NCBI GenBank assembly: GCA_036936605.1
Contig: JAUPFV010000002.1
Span: forward strand, 271,382,770-271,446,769
DNA: 64,000 bases
Direction: 5' to 3'
Origin: Limnanthes douglasii subsp. nivea
Lineage: Eukaryota; Streptophyta; Magnoliopsida; Brassicales; Limnanthaceae
The position numbers and the translations under genes are program-made. Positions 10,071 through 22,067 of the stretch are shown here, one piece after another. Position 1 is the stretch's first letter. Each line of letters opens with the position of its first letter. The notes below the pieces were generated by a model that ran no database searches, was not told where the DNA came from, and was given only the letters and a program-made list of their open reading frames with translations.

Positions 10071-10680
10071 CATTTGTTTGGACAACGGTATTATGTCGAA
10101 TACCTTGAAAAAATAAACAACTATGCTTGGTCTAGAGTAATAAAACATAATCTTTTTTTGTCAATTAAAGTTTGTATTGTTGCCGGAAAAACCGACATAT
10201 TTATTGGTTGTGTTGTAATATTATTGGCAAGAATGTTGCTATATATTTAAAATAAGTTAAAAGAAGATGCCACGATGCTAATAAATTTTATGATGCAATC
10301 CTTCATCATGGAGCAAAAAACCATTGAGCTGAACATGATCCCAATATGCTACAAATTATAGTATTGGAGTCCAAACCATCAACCATGTAGATGATTACAA
10401 ATATTCACAAGCTTAAAGATGATGAAGTATCAAGTATATATTCTCGGACATTATTATATTATGAATAGAAACAAATGGTTAAAATCACTAATCTAATATG
10501 GTATTTATTACAAAGTAATCACATGATATGTATATATCTTGGAATTTGTTTTTTAGTATACTAGGACTCACGTGAGAATGAAACTAAAACAATCGTAAGG
10601 TCATTTAGAATCCCATAATAATCCTGGTCCGGAATGTTTTATTGGGTTGTTCTTCATTGGATAGGTTTTGGAGGGTGAGT
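10071..10680. other. AT-rich flank right of E1, no gene seen
   Basis: No long ORF with recognisable motifs. This is the sequence into which E1 inserted. It may be the outer part of the Ulp1/MULE element that begins to be recognisable further right, but no terminal repeat was found. Confidence 0.3.
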
Positions 10681-12490
10681 TGACATTGACAGAGCCTAAA
10701 GAAACTACATTTGATGGTGGTGAAGCAAGTGGGAACCCAAATATTTTATCGTATGAAAGGGCTAGAAAAAAGACTAAATCTGTAGCCAACAAACCAAACA
10801 GAAAGTGAGCACGTTCAAAGCAACCACCAACTACCTTACCCCGAACAAACCATCCCATAACCAGAAACAAAATACCAAGCCAGACATCCCTAACTGAAAC
10901 CGGGAGGGTTCGGAGATGACTTTGGTTTCACCTTAGCTGATTATATCGTCAAGCAAAGGCTGAGTCCAACACACTCAAAGAAGACTCCAAGTACCTCATA
11001 GAGCGTTGCAACAAAATCTAAATCTCGTACCAACATACGAACAGAGTATACGACCACTTTCAAGATTAGTTCTCTTTTATGCCAGAAAGGGAAACATAAA
11101 AGAAAAAGAAGTTCCTACATGTGGTCTGTTGAAAACAAATATATGTAGCGTTCATTTGAAAAAATGGCAAAAACGTAAGTATTTGTCTCTCATATGGTCT
11201 CACTTGTTATATATGTTTTATTTGTTTCATCCTCACATGTACCAATATGTCTGGCATTGTTGTGACAGATTAAAGAGCTACATGAACATATATCTCAATT
11301 ACATCAAATTTTTGAACAACGAGAACTTGAAAAAAAATAATTTCTCTACCTTTTTGTTCTTTAGATAGCCATGATACAGTAACACCAACATCACGAGTCG
11401 ACAAAGGAGTCACAATAAAACCATTGATCCCCAAAGATATGCCACTGGTACAACGTGTACATGAAGTGGTAACAAATAAATCTCCTCTAAAAGAGACATA
11501 AACTACACTAGTGGTACAAGTTCGTGAAGATGTAAGTGGATCTTAATTACATTAAGATTCAACTTTAAATATATATTGGCATATACTACCAGTTTCCAAA
11601 GTCATATATTGTCGGGGTTGTAAAATAAATTTTGGATTTCATGTCATTTATACCAGTATATGTTATTTTGTTATACTTGAATCTGATGGTTTAATCCCAA
11701 AGAAGTCGCATTTTCAACACTTCAGAAGTTTCATGTTTAATATAAAATAAATCGCATGGTTTAAATATCACATAACGTATTTGACAACTCAACAAATTGT
11801 AGTTAATATACAAGAACTCGCATATTTATAACCCATGTGAATTGCATATTATAATATAACGGGAATCACATGTTTAATACAGCTGGAATATCATGGTTTA
11901 GTATGCGAAAACTCATATAGTTAACAATAACTAAATTCGTATGGTCATCATATAAGGAATTATATATATATATATATATGTATATGTATATATAACTATA
12001 ATCGCATGTCCATCGTACAATAAATCGCATGGCCAACACGGTAGCCCAATTTGCAGCAATCCAACGAACCAGATCAAGTGAACCAACAAGAATTCACTAC
12101 TAAGTATTATGTAAATGTCTCACATTTTTTTTTCTAAATGGTCTATCCAAATATATTAACAAGTCTCACATTATACTTATATTACTAGAATAAAAAAAAT
12201 TCATCATCCAAACCAGCAGAATAACTCAACCACCAACCCGAACAAGAAAGGAAGCCTTGAACCATCAACCTCAAGACCAACAACACCATCAGCCCAAAAA
12301 ACGAATAAACTAAAAACCAACACCAACAATAAGAGAAAGCTCAAAACCAACAACCCCAACAATCATAATAAACCTCCACAAAGGCAGAATAACTCACCTA
12401 ACCAAAAGCAGGAGCAAAAGTATAGCCAAATATGAGAAGGAGCAGCAATTTCACAACTAACTGAAGAAGAAGCCCAAAATTAACAATAAT
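10680..12490 (+). pseudogene. 5' portion of decayed multi-exon gene carried by MULE (upstream of Ulp1 domain)
   Basis: Open but broken stretches (YERARKKTKSVANKPNRK near 10750; SHDTVTPTSRVDKG near 11370) alternate with AT-rich intron-like DNA. One clear exon lies at about 11270-11332: it begins after an acceptor GTTGTGACAG and encodes IKELHEHISQLHQIFEQRE. It is preceded by a donor AAAAACGTAAGT near 11175, and another acceptor TTGTTCTTTAG lies near 11365. No single frame spans the exons. The gene appears to continue right of the E2 insertion into the Ulp1-like protease at 23310-23880. The function of this N-terminal part is unknown. Confidence 0.4.
11690..12040 (+). repeat. Degenerate ~23-bp repeats (AATCGCATGGTTTAA type) with (TA)n
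   Basis: Copies such as AAATAAATCGCATGGTTTAA, ATACAAGAACTCGCATAT and AACGGGAATCACATGTTTAA recur at roughly 25-30 bp spacing. A (TA)n tract lies at about 11956-11995. It is the same family as the dense array at 24980-25610. Confidence 0.6.
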
Positions 12491-12493
12491 ATC
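12200..12493 (+). repeat. Left half of ~112-bp tandem repeat interrupted by E2
   Basis: CA-rich, Gln/Asn/Pro-coding-like sequence with CACAAAGGCAGAATAACTC, CCACAACCAGCTGAAGA-like and ACCAACAACACCATCA segments. Equivalent units continue right of E2 (22068-22440). E2 therefore inserted into the array, which lies between the 5' exons and the Ulp1 exons of the MULE gene. Confidence 0.65.
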
Positions 12494-12825
12494 TGATGAG
12501 GTCGAATAATTTTGACACTACTGCTTAACCTTATCCGAAGGGAATCTCGGATTGAACCAGTATCATGAGATACCGAACAGGGTAATATTAGTGGAACATG
12601 ACTAAGCAAGGTACTGGTCATTTCATATATTGGGCTAATGGGTTCTTAAACTTGACCCAAGCCCACAATCTGACCCAAAAGGCTCATGGGTCATGAATTA
12701 AGTATAAATAACCCAACTATTTTCATTAATGAGGGTGATCAGAATTTAATACAAGCACAGACCTTAATTATCGCACTATATTTCATCTTAAACCTTAACT
12801 TCTCAATGCCCTTTACAAAATTACA
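12494..12825 (+). repeat. E2 5' LTR (332 bp)
   Basis: TGATGAGGTCG...AAAATTACA, TG...CA ends, aligning end to end with 21736-22067. The expected primer site just downstream is eroded; TATGGTAGTTCGGATACAC stands where E1 has TGGCGACCACAGTGG. Confidence 0.88.
12703..12710 (+). promoter_or_regulatory. E2 5' LTR TATA box
   Basis: TATAAATA within AATTAAGTATAAATAACCC, shared with the E1 LTR core. In the 3' LTR the same box has mutated to TACAAATA (21945-21952). Confidence 0.6.
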
Positions 12826-12894
12826 TATGGTAGTTCGGATACACGATGGTGCCTGAATTTCATATTCAAAACCAGCATACAAGGTAGTTTGGAT

Positions 12895-14200
12895 GGATCA
12901 GAATGTGCAGAATGTTCGAGGTTGAAGTTGGAAAGGAAAACAATGAATACACTATCGAGAAGCATGATCAGTTGAGGTCTAAGATAGAGGCGTTGAGAGC
13001 GCTGAAACAAGCAGAAAAATGGGTTAAAGAAAAATCCAGTGCGTCGGTGCTTCAACGTACTGACAATCCTGGAGAGAACTAGCAGTCCCTAAAGATGCAT
13101 CTCAACTCCAAAAAACGCATCGATCTAAACATGTGGAGAGCTCTACATTGGAATCCTCCAACAGCTCATCTAATGAGACAGAACTTGAAGAGTTAGTTTC
13201 CTCCAACAGTGATGAAGGGCGGTAAAAAAGGACAATGTGGCTGACTAAAAAACATTCAAGAAAAAAGGATATGCATGGCAGGCTTAAGAAATACCATAGG
13301 AAGGTAAAGGGTTCAGTTGATCAGCACATTGACTGTTTGCTGATTAATCTCTTGGCTTTTCAGTCCGAACCATGTATTTTTGCTACTTTGAATGGAGATA
13401 CCATTTTTAACCGTAACGGGAACTGGAGGCAATCGCCTTTTATCTGCGAAGATACTCTCCGGACACCTTCCCAAGAGATTTGACAGCTCTAAGATGGAGA
13501 AATATGATGGAAGTAAAGATTCGAACAACCATCTGGAGTAGTTTAAGAACTTTATGATAAACTTTGTTGACAACGACGGACTGTTTTGTTGGGCCTTCTT
13601 CTAAACTTTCACCGGAAGTGCCCTCAAATGGTATAATAGTCTCCATCATGGATCTATAAAAAAATTGATATATTTTGGGCTGCCTTCTGAAGGAAGTTTG
13701 TTGGAAGCAAGGAGCTTAAGGGTAATGGGGATACCATGATCCATTGTGCTCAGGGGCCGAAAGAGTCTTTGAATGAGTACATCAGCTGGTTTGTGAATAA
13801 AAAGAATGGGCTACCAGATTGCTTCGAACAAGTTGTAATTGTTTCCCTCAGAAACAAGAGGGGACCATGGGTTCAACCTGAGTAGTTTGCAAAATTAGGG
13901 GAAAATATGGCTACGATATATGATAAAACTAAAAATGAAGTACACTTTAGAAAACTAGCAGCGTTCGAGTCACCCAGGGAAAACCGGAGTACCAATGCCA
14001 ACACTCCCCAAACTACTCCTTCAAGCAATCCTAGAACGTCTACACAGGAAGATGATATGGTGATTACTGGAAGGTTTGATATAGACTCTGAGTACCTTGA
14101 TCTGGATCTGAGTCAAAATCGGGTGGGGGTAATAACCGATAAGACTAATACTATTAAATATTTTTAATCTTTAACCATTTTTGGATGGGATACTGTGACT
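12895..14200 (+). pseudogene. E2 gag (decayed)
   Basis: Matches E1 gag piecewise in several frames: VGKENNEYTIEKHDQLRSKI near 12930, a basic stretch near 13240 (KKHSRKKDMHGRLKKYHRK), the capsid-like part near 13500-13860 (KWYNSL, ESLNEYISWF), and the linker at 13907-14167 (MATIYDKTKNEVHFRKLA). The Gln/Ala-rich linker and the HHDTGHTTEDC zinc-like segment present in E1 are missing, apparently deleted around 13850 and 14000. Confidence 0.8.
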
Positions 14201-14800
14201 GCACCTTCTAGTTCGTTAAGGAAGAGGCATGTCCACAGTTTGACCACCCAGTTGGATGGAAGAATGTCCACACACCTATAACAAACTCCATCTCCTTTTA
14301 TAGTTTTCGATGAGAATGACCTAAGAGATATTGAAAGGCCTTATAAAGACGATGTGGTAATAGGGGCATCAATAGGGGAAATGATATACGTCGAATCTTG
14401 ATTGACACAGGCAGTTCGGCAAACATCCTGTTTTTAAATCCTACAAATAAATGAGAAACCCTTTGGTTATATAACGCTCGAACAGAACCATTGTTGCTTC
14501 ACAGGGAGTTCTGTAGATGTGGTTAAGGAACTTGAAGAAGAAGTATTGTTGGGCAAGGGACCTTTTATGAAAATGGTGAGAGTATTGTTTGTTGTGGTGG
14601 ATTAACAATCTTCTTATAATGCAATATTTGGGAGATCTTGGCTCTCCAGAATACATGTTGTGGCCTCTATGGTCCATCAATGTTTGAAATATGTTGTTCA
14701 TGGACAAGTAGGTGTTGTCCGGAGCAGTAAAATGGTAGCCAGGAAATGTTATAGAACGGCCCTAGCCTCTAAGTCTGTAGAGGCGGTCAATATTAACAGA
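14200..14800 (+). pseudogene. E2 aspartic protease (decayed)
   Basis: The catalytic motif IDTGSSANILF lies at about 14400-14430, followed by a diverged copy of the E1 flap region and NAIFGRSWLSRIHV-like coding near 14620-14660. Frameshifts occur before and after the DTG motif. The upstream FDENDLRDIERPY segment matches E1 FDEDDLRDIAGPH. Confidence 0.8.
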
Positions 14801-14812
14801 GATTAGCATCTA

Positions 14813-16290
14813 TTGGAGCCTTCCATCGATGAGAATGAAATTGATGATCCCAAGGAGGCTGCCAGTGTCATAATACTCGTAGAGGAGGTTGAAATCCATT
14901 CCCTAGCTGAGGGAAAAAATATTAAAATTGGTACCAAGTTTGCGCCAAGTTTGAAACACAGGTTGCTGTCTTTTTTAATGAGTAATCAACATGTATTTGC
15001 TTGGTGCAATTATGATGTTACCGGAATGCCAGCTGATATAATTTGTCACAAGTTGTCTATACGAACTGATGTCGCACCGGTTGTACAAAGAAGAAGGTCT
15101 TTCTCTAAAGAAAAAGCAGATGTGATTGTTCAAGAAGTTGATCGTCTGACCAAGATGGGCCAAATAAAAGAGTCTCAGTACCCTTTATGGACTGCCAACC
15201 CTGTCTTAGTCAAGAAAAAGAATGGCAAATGGCGCATGTGTATCAACTTTGCTAATCTTAATAGGGTATGCCCCAAGGATCCTTATCTTATTCCTCGGAT
15301 AGATCACTTGGTGGATTCCACTTCTGGGAATAAAAAATTTTCCTTTCATGGAGGTGTTTTCGGGGTAAAACCAAATAAAATTAGATCCAAATGATTAAGA
15401 CCGCACCGCTTTTATTACGGACAGAGGTCTTCACTGTTATAAGGTGATGTCGTTCGGATTAAAAAATGTTGGGGCCACCTATCAAAGGTTAGTAAATAAA
15501 TCCTTTTCTAGTCAGATTGGCAGAAATATGGAAGTATATATTGATGACATGATGGTAAAAAACTTTGAGGAAGATGCGCATATATCTAACCTTTAAGAAA
15601 CGTACTTAGAGGCTGTGAACTTGAAGTTAAACCCTGAAAAATGTGTTTTTGGGGTCTGGTCTGGAAAATTCTTGGGTTATATAATAAATGAAAAAAGAAT
15701 TCAACCTGATCCGGATAAGCTCAATGCTCTACTAGCTATGGATCCTCCTCGGAGCACCAATTTTTTTTTTAAGATTGATCGGACAAATGGCTGCGTTGAA
15801 TAGGTTTATTTCAAGATCATCAGACAAATGTGGTCCATTTTTCTAGGTGTTAAGGAATGCCAAATACTTTAATTGGTCTCCACAATGTGATCAAGCATTT
15901 CTTGAAATCAAGCAATATTTATCTTCACCCAAGACTGTATTAGAGTATGCAATAAGTGTTGTGCTAATAAGAGAGGTGGATAATTACCCTCGTCCGGTGT
16001 ATTACGTTAGCAAAAGTCTGTTATATGCTGAAAGAAGATGTTTAAAGTTAGAAAAACTAGCATTGGCCTTGGTAATTGTGGCGAGAAAAATGAGAACGTA
16101 CTTCCAAGCTCATTTCATTGTCGTTCGAACATCTTTTCGCTTGAAGAGTGTTCTTCATAAAGCTGATGTATCAAGCAGAATGACCAAGTGATCAGTTGAG
16201 CTGGGTGATTATGATATTTATTTTGCGCCCCAAACAACGATTAAAGCCGAGTCAATGGCCGACTTCTTGGTAGAATTATATGTTGATAGA
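14813..16290 (+). pseudogene. E2 reverse transcriptase and classical RNase H (decayed)
   Basis: A 193-codon open stretch (14813-15394) covers the RT N-terminus: VFAWCNYDVTGMPADII, SQYPLWTANPVLVKKKNG, CINFANLNRVCPKDPY. After a frameshift come FGLKNVGATYQRLVNKSF and YIDDMMVKNF near 15540, then the thumb (15615-15803) and RNase H (15847-16191, NYPRPVYYVSKSL). Stops fall near 15595 and 15802. In E1 the linker between protease and RT is out of frame, whereas here it is open (IDDPKEAASVIILVEEVEIH), which helps define the ancestral frame. Confidence 0.88.
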
Positions 16291-16299
16291 TCCCTCAGA

Positions 16300-16720
16300 C
16301 AGTAGAAAACCAGTCGAAAAAAGAGTGGGTAGTCCAAACTGATGGTGGATCTAGCACTATGGGATGTGGGGCTAGAATTTGTTTAACTTCTTCCTATGGT
16401 GATACTATGTACTAGGCTATATGTTTTGGTTTCAGAGCTTCTAACAATGAATCTGAATATGAAGCAACTATAACTAGTCTTAAGTTAACCCTTATATGTG
16501 GGGCCAGAAGAGTCCCATTAATGAGTGACTCCCAACTACTGATTCACCATGCTCAAGGAAAATATGAAGCATAGAAAGAATAGTTGATAAAATATTTGCT
16601 TATATTGAGATAAGTTGCTGCAATCTTCAAGAGTATCAACTATGAACACATCTCTAGATCAGAGAATAATGTGGCAAACTATTCGGCAACTATAGCTTAT
16701 TCTGAATCGTACCCTTGGAT
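16300..16720 (+). pseudogene. E2 second (archaeal-type) RNase H (decayed)
   Basis: VVQTDGGSSTMGCGA, FRASNNESEYEATITSL and LMSDSQLLIHHAQGKYEA match the E1 domain. Several in-frame stops (TAG near 16413 and near 16575) interrupt it. It lies between RNase H and integrase as in E1. Confidence 0.85.
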
Positions 16721-17990
16721 TCTGATGTTTGAATGTCCATCAATACAGACGGGTGAAGAAAAAAGTAAAGAGAATGAAAAAAGTATAAGCATAGTAACCA
16801 TTCAACCCAATGATTGGAGGTATGATATTCTTCAGTTTATTTCCGATGGAATTTTTCCTTCGGATAAAGTCATGACTAAGAAAGTTAAGTATAAGGCTCA
16901 TGATTTCTTAGTATTACATGAAATTCTTTATAAGAAATCTTTTAGGAGACCCCTTTTGTGTTGCTTAGGATTTGAAGAATCCCAAGTTGTGTTATCTGAA
17001 CTGCAAGATGGTGAAGGTTCTGCACACTGTGGCTATAAAGCCCTAACAGGAGAGTCTTATTAGCAGGGTACTACTAGTCCAACATTAAGGCAGATGCCAG
17101 AGATATTGTAAAGAAGTGTGATCCTTGTCAGATATATCAAAATGAAATTCACATGCTAGCAGCTTCTATGGAATCCATATCTGAACTAATAGCCTTTGAT
17201 AGATGGGGGTTGGATCTGGTTGGGCCTCTTTCCATGGCATCCGGTGGATATCGAACAATCATAGTTGTTATTGACTATTTATCTAAGTGGATAGTGGCAG
17301 CTACCTTACGTGGAACTACTTTTAAGGAAACTATTAAATTCATTTTATCTAATATATGTTGCAGATTTGGGTTGAAGAAAAACGGACAAGAGTCCGGGTT
17401 GAAGTTGAAGTTGAAGTTTCTAATTAGACAATCTTGTAGAGGGTTATCAGACTAGTGGACAAGTTGAACTTGCTAATCAGAAAATCTTGTCCGGGTTGAA
17501 GAAAAATCTAGAGGGAGCTGCAGAAAAGTGACCAAATTATCTACAAGAAGTATTGTGGGCTTACCGAACTATTCATCGGGCTGCTACACAAGAATCTCAT
17601 TTTTCCCTCGTTTATGGAATGAATGCAACCACTCCCATGGAAGCTACTTTACCATTTTATGGAATCCAGAACTATTCCAAACAGGCAAATGATATGGCAC
17701 TCAAGAATAAGTTGGATTTGATAGAAGAAAGAAGAGTTAAAGCGCATTTAAGAACGACACATTACCAGGGTATAATGAGGAGCAAATTTGCTTCCAAAGT
17801 TAAAAGAATATATTTTCAATTGGGGACAAAGTCTTAAGAAAAGTCTTTTTACACACCAAGGAAAAACAGTTCGGCAAGTTGGCCCCGAATTGGGAAGGTT
17901 CTTATATGGTATGTGGGAAAGTCAAACAAGGAACATACAAACTTCAAGACAAGGAGGGGAGAACACTAAAGCACCCATGGAATGTTGAAC
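16671..17990 (+). pseudogene. E2 integrase (decayed, core disrupted)
   Basis: The zinc-binding region (16840-17130) retains LQDGEGSAHCGYKAL and CDPCQIYQNEIH. The core begins RWGLDLVGPLSMASGGY (first catalytic Asp) and runs to CCRFG near 17370. It then breaks: the TDNGPQF region with the second Asp and the stretch to the Glu are replaced by a scrambled segment with a short internal duplication (AATCTTGT and GTCCGGGTTGAAG occur twice, 17384-17500). The C-terminal part resumes at 17553 (ATQESHFSLVYGMNA) and ends near 17990. Integration activity would be lost. Confidence 0.85.
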
Positions 17991-18479
17991 ATCTCAGGTT
18001 ATACTTAGAATATAACTCTCTTGTAAATATTTAATTTTCAATGTCAATTTTAATATTATGGGAGCATACTCATTCCTACCCTGGTGGCGCGGGGAGGTTT
18101 TAACGAGGTGTCCAAATTTTTTTTAATAATATCTTATGCTTTTTCAAAAATCTGGTGCAAAATTCTTCTTGACTTAACCATAGTTTGAGGTGGTTGGATA
18201 TTAAATACTTATTAAACACCCCGGCTCTAAAAAATCTTTGAGTTGATCGGATATGTTAAACACTTAGTCACATTTATTAAACATACATGTTCGAAATAAT
18301 CTAATACACTTACTTAACATATCTGAACTATTGAAGGCTATTTAAAGATTGGCAATAAAGAGTTAAACAAAATTCACACAAAGTAAAATATGATATTGAA
18401 ATCTGATCGGAATAGACCCGATCCATGGTTCATAAATTCCTTGACCATTCAAGGACTTTGAATTTTAAAGAACATAAAT
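17991..18479. other. E2 convergent intergenic region
   Basis: Non-coding, between the integrase end and the antisense ORF end. It holds the conserved CCCTGGTGGC...TTTTAACGAGGTGTCCA block (18078-18114) and the first of two diverged palindromes matching those of E1 (18438-18455; the second is at 18502-18519). Confidence 0.5.
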
Positions 18480-18519
18480 TAAATAACCAACACAACAAGA
18501 TTCTTTAGCCATCTAAGGA
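18438..18519. repeat. Duplicated palindrome of E2 (counterpart of 3514-3609)
   Basis: TCCTTGACCATTCAAGGA (18438-18455) and TCTTTAGCCATCTAAGGA (18502-18519) keep complementary arms around a 6-nt centre, spaced 64 bp. E1 has CCTTGG-ATGG-CCAAGG twice, 79 bp apart, at the same structural position. Confidence 0.6.
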
Positions 18520-21261
18520 CTTTAAGTTTTTTAACAAAAAACACACAGCATAATAATATAACCTTAGGGATTTTTCCCTTCGGTTTTTTCATTACCATCG
18601 CCTTTCTTTGGAATTTCGAGTTCAGCACTTGAACTCTCACCAAATCCTTTGATATATTCCTAATCTTCTCAACTTGAGTAGTTGTGCGTATCTCCATCAA
18701 CAATTGTATGGAAATGAAGGTCATCATACTCCAAAAATCACCACATAGGACCAAAAGTCCTCTTAGGAAAAGTCTCGGGAAAAATAAGACCATATTGGAT
18801 TTAATTCCATAATCTTTTTTCTACAAAGAGTCCACCACTCCAGAGGCATACTTCCCTATTCCATCCGCTATCTCTTCGGCTTACTTTTTTACTAGAGATG
18901 TATTCTCCTCTGTCTTCTTCTTAAGAAGATCCTCCAAGTTGACTTTATCTTCGGATAAAGTATTAACAACTTTGTCTCTAGCTTCTAGTTTCTCCTTTAG
19001 AGCTTTGATTTCATCGGAGGAAGAAGTTTCAAGTTCGGAGTATTTGGTCTGAATATATTTCTAAGCATCTTCTGACTTTACATTTTGGTAGTTAAATCCT
19101 CATTTTCTTTTTTCAATGAATCTATGTTTTGTTGAGCGGTAGAGAGACTGTTCATCAAGCCTTGATTCTCTGTAGTCAGGGAAGTTATGGTAGTTGTTTG
19201 ATCCCTCACTTACCTTTCCACGTCAACTACCGGACGAATGTAACCTAAGAGGGCATGACTCAGAGTGTCTTGTTCGCTTGATATAACGTATGTCTCGCCA
19301 TTATGGGTTACAACATTGGCCAAATTGGCAGAACGATAAGTCCCCGCAAAGTCAGCCTTATCCATATCATTAAAATACATATTAATGTTCTGAAAAACAT
19401 CAAGATTTACCTCTTCATTAGTAGTGCCATTTTCGGAATAAAGGTTGGGTGGAATTTCTTCATGAAGAGTATGGTCAACTGGATTCGGAGGAGGAAGTTC
19501 AGAAGGATGCAAAATTATCTTTGATCCCAGAGTAACTTTCTTCTTTTTTGCAGCTTTTTCATCACTGTTGTCTTGCGCTTCTTATCCTTCTTTGTAATCT
19601 GTGGTGGGTCGTCTGATCCACCAGCCTCTTTAAATGTAACATCGACTGCCTCCAGTAGATCATCATTGATTCCGCCTTGATTCTCTGAACTGACCCATTC
19701 GGTAATTGGCTGAGGTGGGTCTCCTGTGGTTTTCTTCTTTCTCTTGTTCTTCATCTTATCCAGATAGCTATGGGTTTTGACCCTGGAAGGTAGATAAAGC
19801 TTGGCGTCTTTAGCTCAGTTCTCTTAAGGATGACATCTGCATGAGGAGGAGTGGTCAGTTATTCCCAAGTGAGACCTCATAAACTTCCCTGAGGTAAAGT
19901 AGTTGTCGAAACCATTCTTTCATTTCTATGAAGCCCATACGTTTAACTTAGCATAGGTTCTTTGGCCAGCCTCTACCTGGTCTGAAAACTTCTTCGAAAA
20001 AACTGAAAAAAGTCACAAGTTAGTTCGGAATAACCACATAGTATTTAAAAGACAAAGGGAAATATAAATAAAACTTAATTATACTCTTCCAGCGACTAGT
20101 CAGTTGGCTTGGATTAGAGTCAGCTTTTATTTATTTCCCATTCCCACAGGCTCAACTAATGAACATAAATTTTATCCTCTATGGTTTTCAGACTCTAGTA
20201 AGTTATTTACTATCTTGTAGTCGTTCCCCATATTGTAGTGGTAAAAGGGGACGTGGTGATTCTTGCACAGGCTCGCCACAACAGCGAATTGCTCCATTGG
20301 TAGTGGGATGTTTGACAATCTTTAAGCCATTATGCCAGCCATCAGAGTGTATCATGTGTTCGGACTCAGCTGGCTTGGGCATAACTTTACCAGGTGAAAG
20401 TACTTGACTATCTCTGGATCCAAAGGAAATCGGAGTCCTCAATCAGCACCTCGGTGTATACCACTAGCTTGTGGGACTTGCAGTCCATTGGAGTCTCTAG
20501 GGTGATTGGGATTCTCACCTTAACATAATCGAGGAAGCCCCACTTTATTCGGATACGACCTAACTCATCTGTATGGGTGTACATGTACGAAATGTTCTAG
20601 AGGGCTATCAAATACTTCATGCTAACCTTCTGGAATTTTGGACCCATTTTCCCTTCCAAACACAACAGAAGCGACTTAGTATTGGGCAGGCCCACCTTAA
20701 CCTTGCCCTTCTGATCTGATATGATGTCCTCCGTCTGTCTGGATGCCTAAAAAAGAGTATCTTCTATACTATCCTCTACGGTTTCTTCCATTACAATGGA
20801 CTGATGTTCGGATGGCTTAGTTTCTGTCAGGGGATTTATCGTCTCTGAACTAGTAGGTTTTGGAGAGCTAAGTGAGGCCTTAGCTTTTGATTGGCGAGTT
20901 ATTCAGCGAGGGGTGGTCTTCTCAGTAGACTTCTCAACATCCAAACCAATGGCTATGAAAGGTGAAGGTTTCCTAACACTACAAACTGCCTTTTCTTTAG
21001 GGAGGGGGTTTTGTGACTCTTGAACAGAGGACCCTGATTGAAGAGGAGAAAGAGTTGGGACAAAAGGTAATTTTCTTACCTTTGATGTTTCCGTTGATGA
21101 TGAACCTTGGTCTGTATTTGCTTTTAGTCGATCGATTTTTTCACCATGAGAGACAGGTAGACCAGCAGTAATTCTTGTGTCTATTGCAACTATTCTTGCT
21201 TTCTATAGATCAAATAAGTTCAACCACCCTCTTTTACCAATGTGTTTTTGGTTGTGAACAT
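18480..21261 (-). pseudogene. Antisense ORF of E2 (gypsy-type putative transposase domain plus coiled coil), broken
   Basis: Read on the - strand the start is MFTTKNTLVKEGG (ATG at 21261-21259), then a frameshift. The domain containing the GLRFPL/PNAW-type fold in E1 is recognisable nucleotide by nucleotide (about 20700-20200). The linker (19515-19754, ITEWVSSENQGGINDDLLEA) and the segment 19210-19512 (DFAGTYRSANLANVVTHNG) match E1 DFVGPYHRPSSSNLVTFNG. The coiled coil extends to about 18850, with a short acidic/basic end near 18490. A GT...AG intron lies at 20003-20084. At the codon where E1 reads TAG shortly after the intron, E2 reads TGA; both are one transition from TGG. Confidence 0.7.
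20003..20084 (-). other. Probable intron in E2 antisense ORF (82 nt)
   Basis: On the - strand GTATAATTAAG...ACTTTTTTCAG. Joining the flanks gives WKIFSKKFSDQVEAGQRTYA, collinear with E1 WWMLPKDFSDYLEAGHTTCA after removal of its own 84-nt intron. Donor and acceptor positions coincide with E1, whereas intron bodies have diverged. Confidence 0.7.
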
Positions 21262-21735
21262 AAATTACCCATACATGGTTTGAAAGGATTACCAAGCTTA
21301 CTCTATCTAGAAGTATTTGTGTTCTTGGAGACAATAGAACAGTGAAATCGATTTATATACATATGAAAATAAGAATTTTACCTAGGAGAAGACAAACCGA
21401 TCAAATTGTTGATTAAGGGGCTATAAAGTATGGGGGTTACACCTTAAGTAACTTTTTAGCCTAGTAGGTACAAGAATCTAGGAGAAAAACGGTTGACAGG
21501 TCGAACCATAACCAGACATGTGTCCCACGTCAAAAAATGACTCTTGAAATTCTTAACTGTAAAATCAGTCTCACCAAATTGTGATCAGGTTGACTCTTGA
21601 AATTCTTAACATAAAAAGTCGATCTCTTCGGTTCGGATAGAGAAACCGATCGGAAGGTCGCATTGTAAATTCATTAATTTTTATTCTTGTAGGTTAGCTC
21701 TTCCAAAGATTCTCGACAAGACCTAAATGGGCTAC
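21262..21735. other. E2 antisense promoter region and eroded polypurine tract
   Basis: No coding sequence. It contains the antisense TATA box TATATAAAT (complement of 21351-21359) and, against the 3' LTR, ACCTAAATGGGCTAC (about 21721-21735), an eroded form of the E1 polypurine tract. Confidence 0.5.
21351..21359 (-). promoter_or_regulatory. TATA box of E2 antisense ORF
   Basis: TATATAAAT on the - strand, about 90 bp upstream of the antisense start codon at 21261. E1 has TATAAAAG at the equivalent place. Confidence 0.45.
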
Positions 21736-22067
21736 TGATGAGGTCGGATAATTTTGACACTGCTACTTAACCCTATCCAAAGGGTAGTTCGGACTGAGCC
21801 AGTATCATGAGATACCGAGCAGGGTAATATCAGTGGAACATGACTAAGCAAGGTGCTGGTCATTTCATGTCTTGGGCTACCAGGGTCTTAAACTTGACAT
21901 AAGCCCACAATCCGACCTGAAAGGCCCATGGGTCATTAATTAAGTACAAATACCCCAACTACTTTCATTAATGAGGGTGATCAGAATATTATACAAGCAC
22001 ACACCTTAATTATTTCACTACATTTCATCATAAACCCTAAATTCTCAAAACACTTTACAAAGTTACC
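21736..22067 (+). repeat. E2 3' LTR (332 bp)
   Basis: Aligns over its whole length with 12494-12825, with about 44 differences. The terminal CA has changed to CC and the TATA box to TACAAATA. Confidence 0.88.

Larger units (their letters stand above)
12494..22067 (+). mobile_element. E2: older Tat-lineage Ty3/gypsy element
   Basis: Full-length by structure: 332-bp LTRs at both ends, gag-pro-RT-RH-aRH-INT on the + strand to about 17990, then an antisense ORF (- strand, about 21261 to 18480). Its organisation mirrors E1 in opposite orientation. Hand alignment of the two LTRs gives about 44 mismatches in 332 (about 87% identity), so it is older than E1. No frame is intact. The flanks (ATATC left, CTTTA right) do not form a clear 5-bp target duplication, but both lie in the same tandem repeat. 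Confidence 0.92.

Noticed and set aside
12813..13055. - strand ORF over the start of E2 gag
   Set aside because: Shadow; the + strand translation matches E1 gag.
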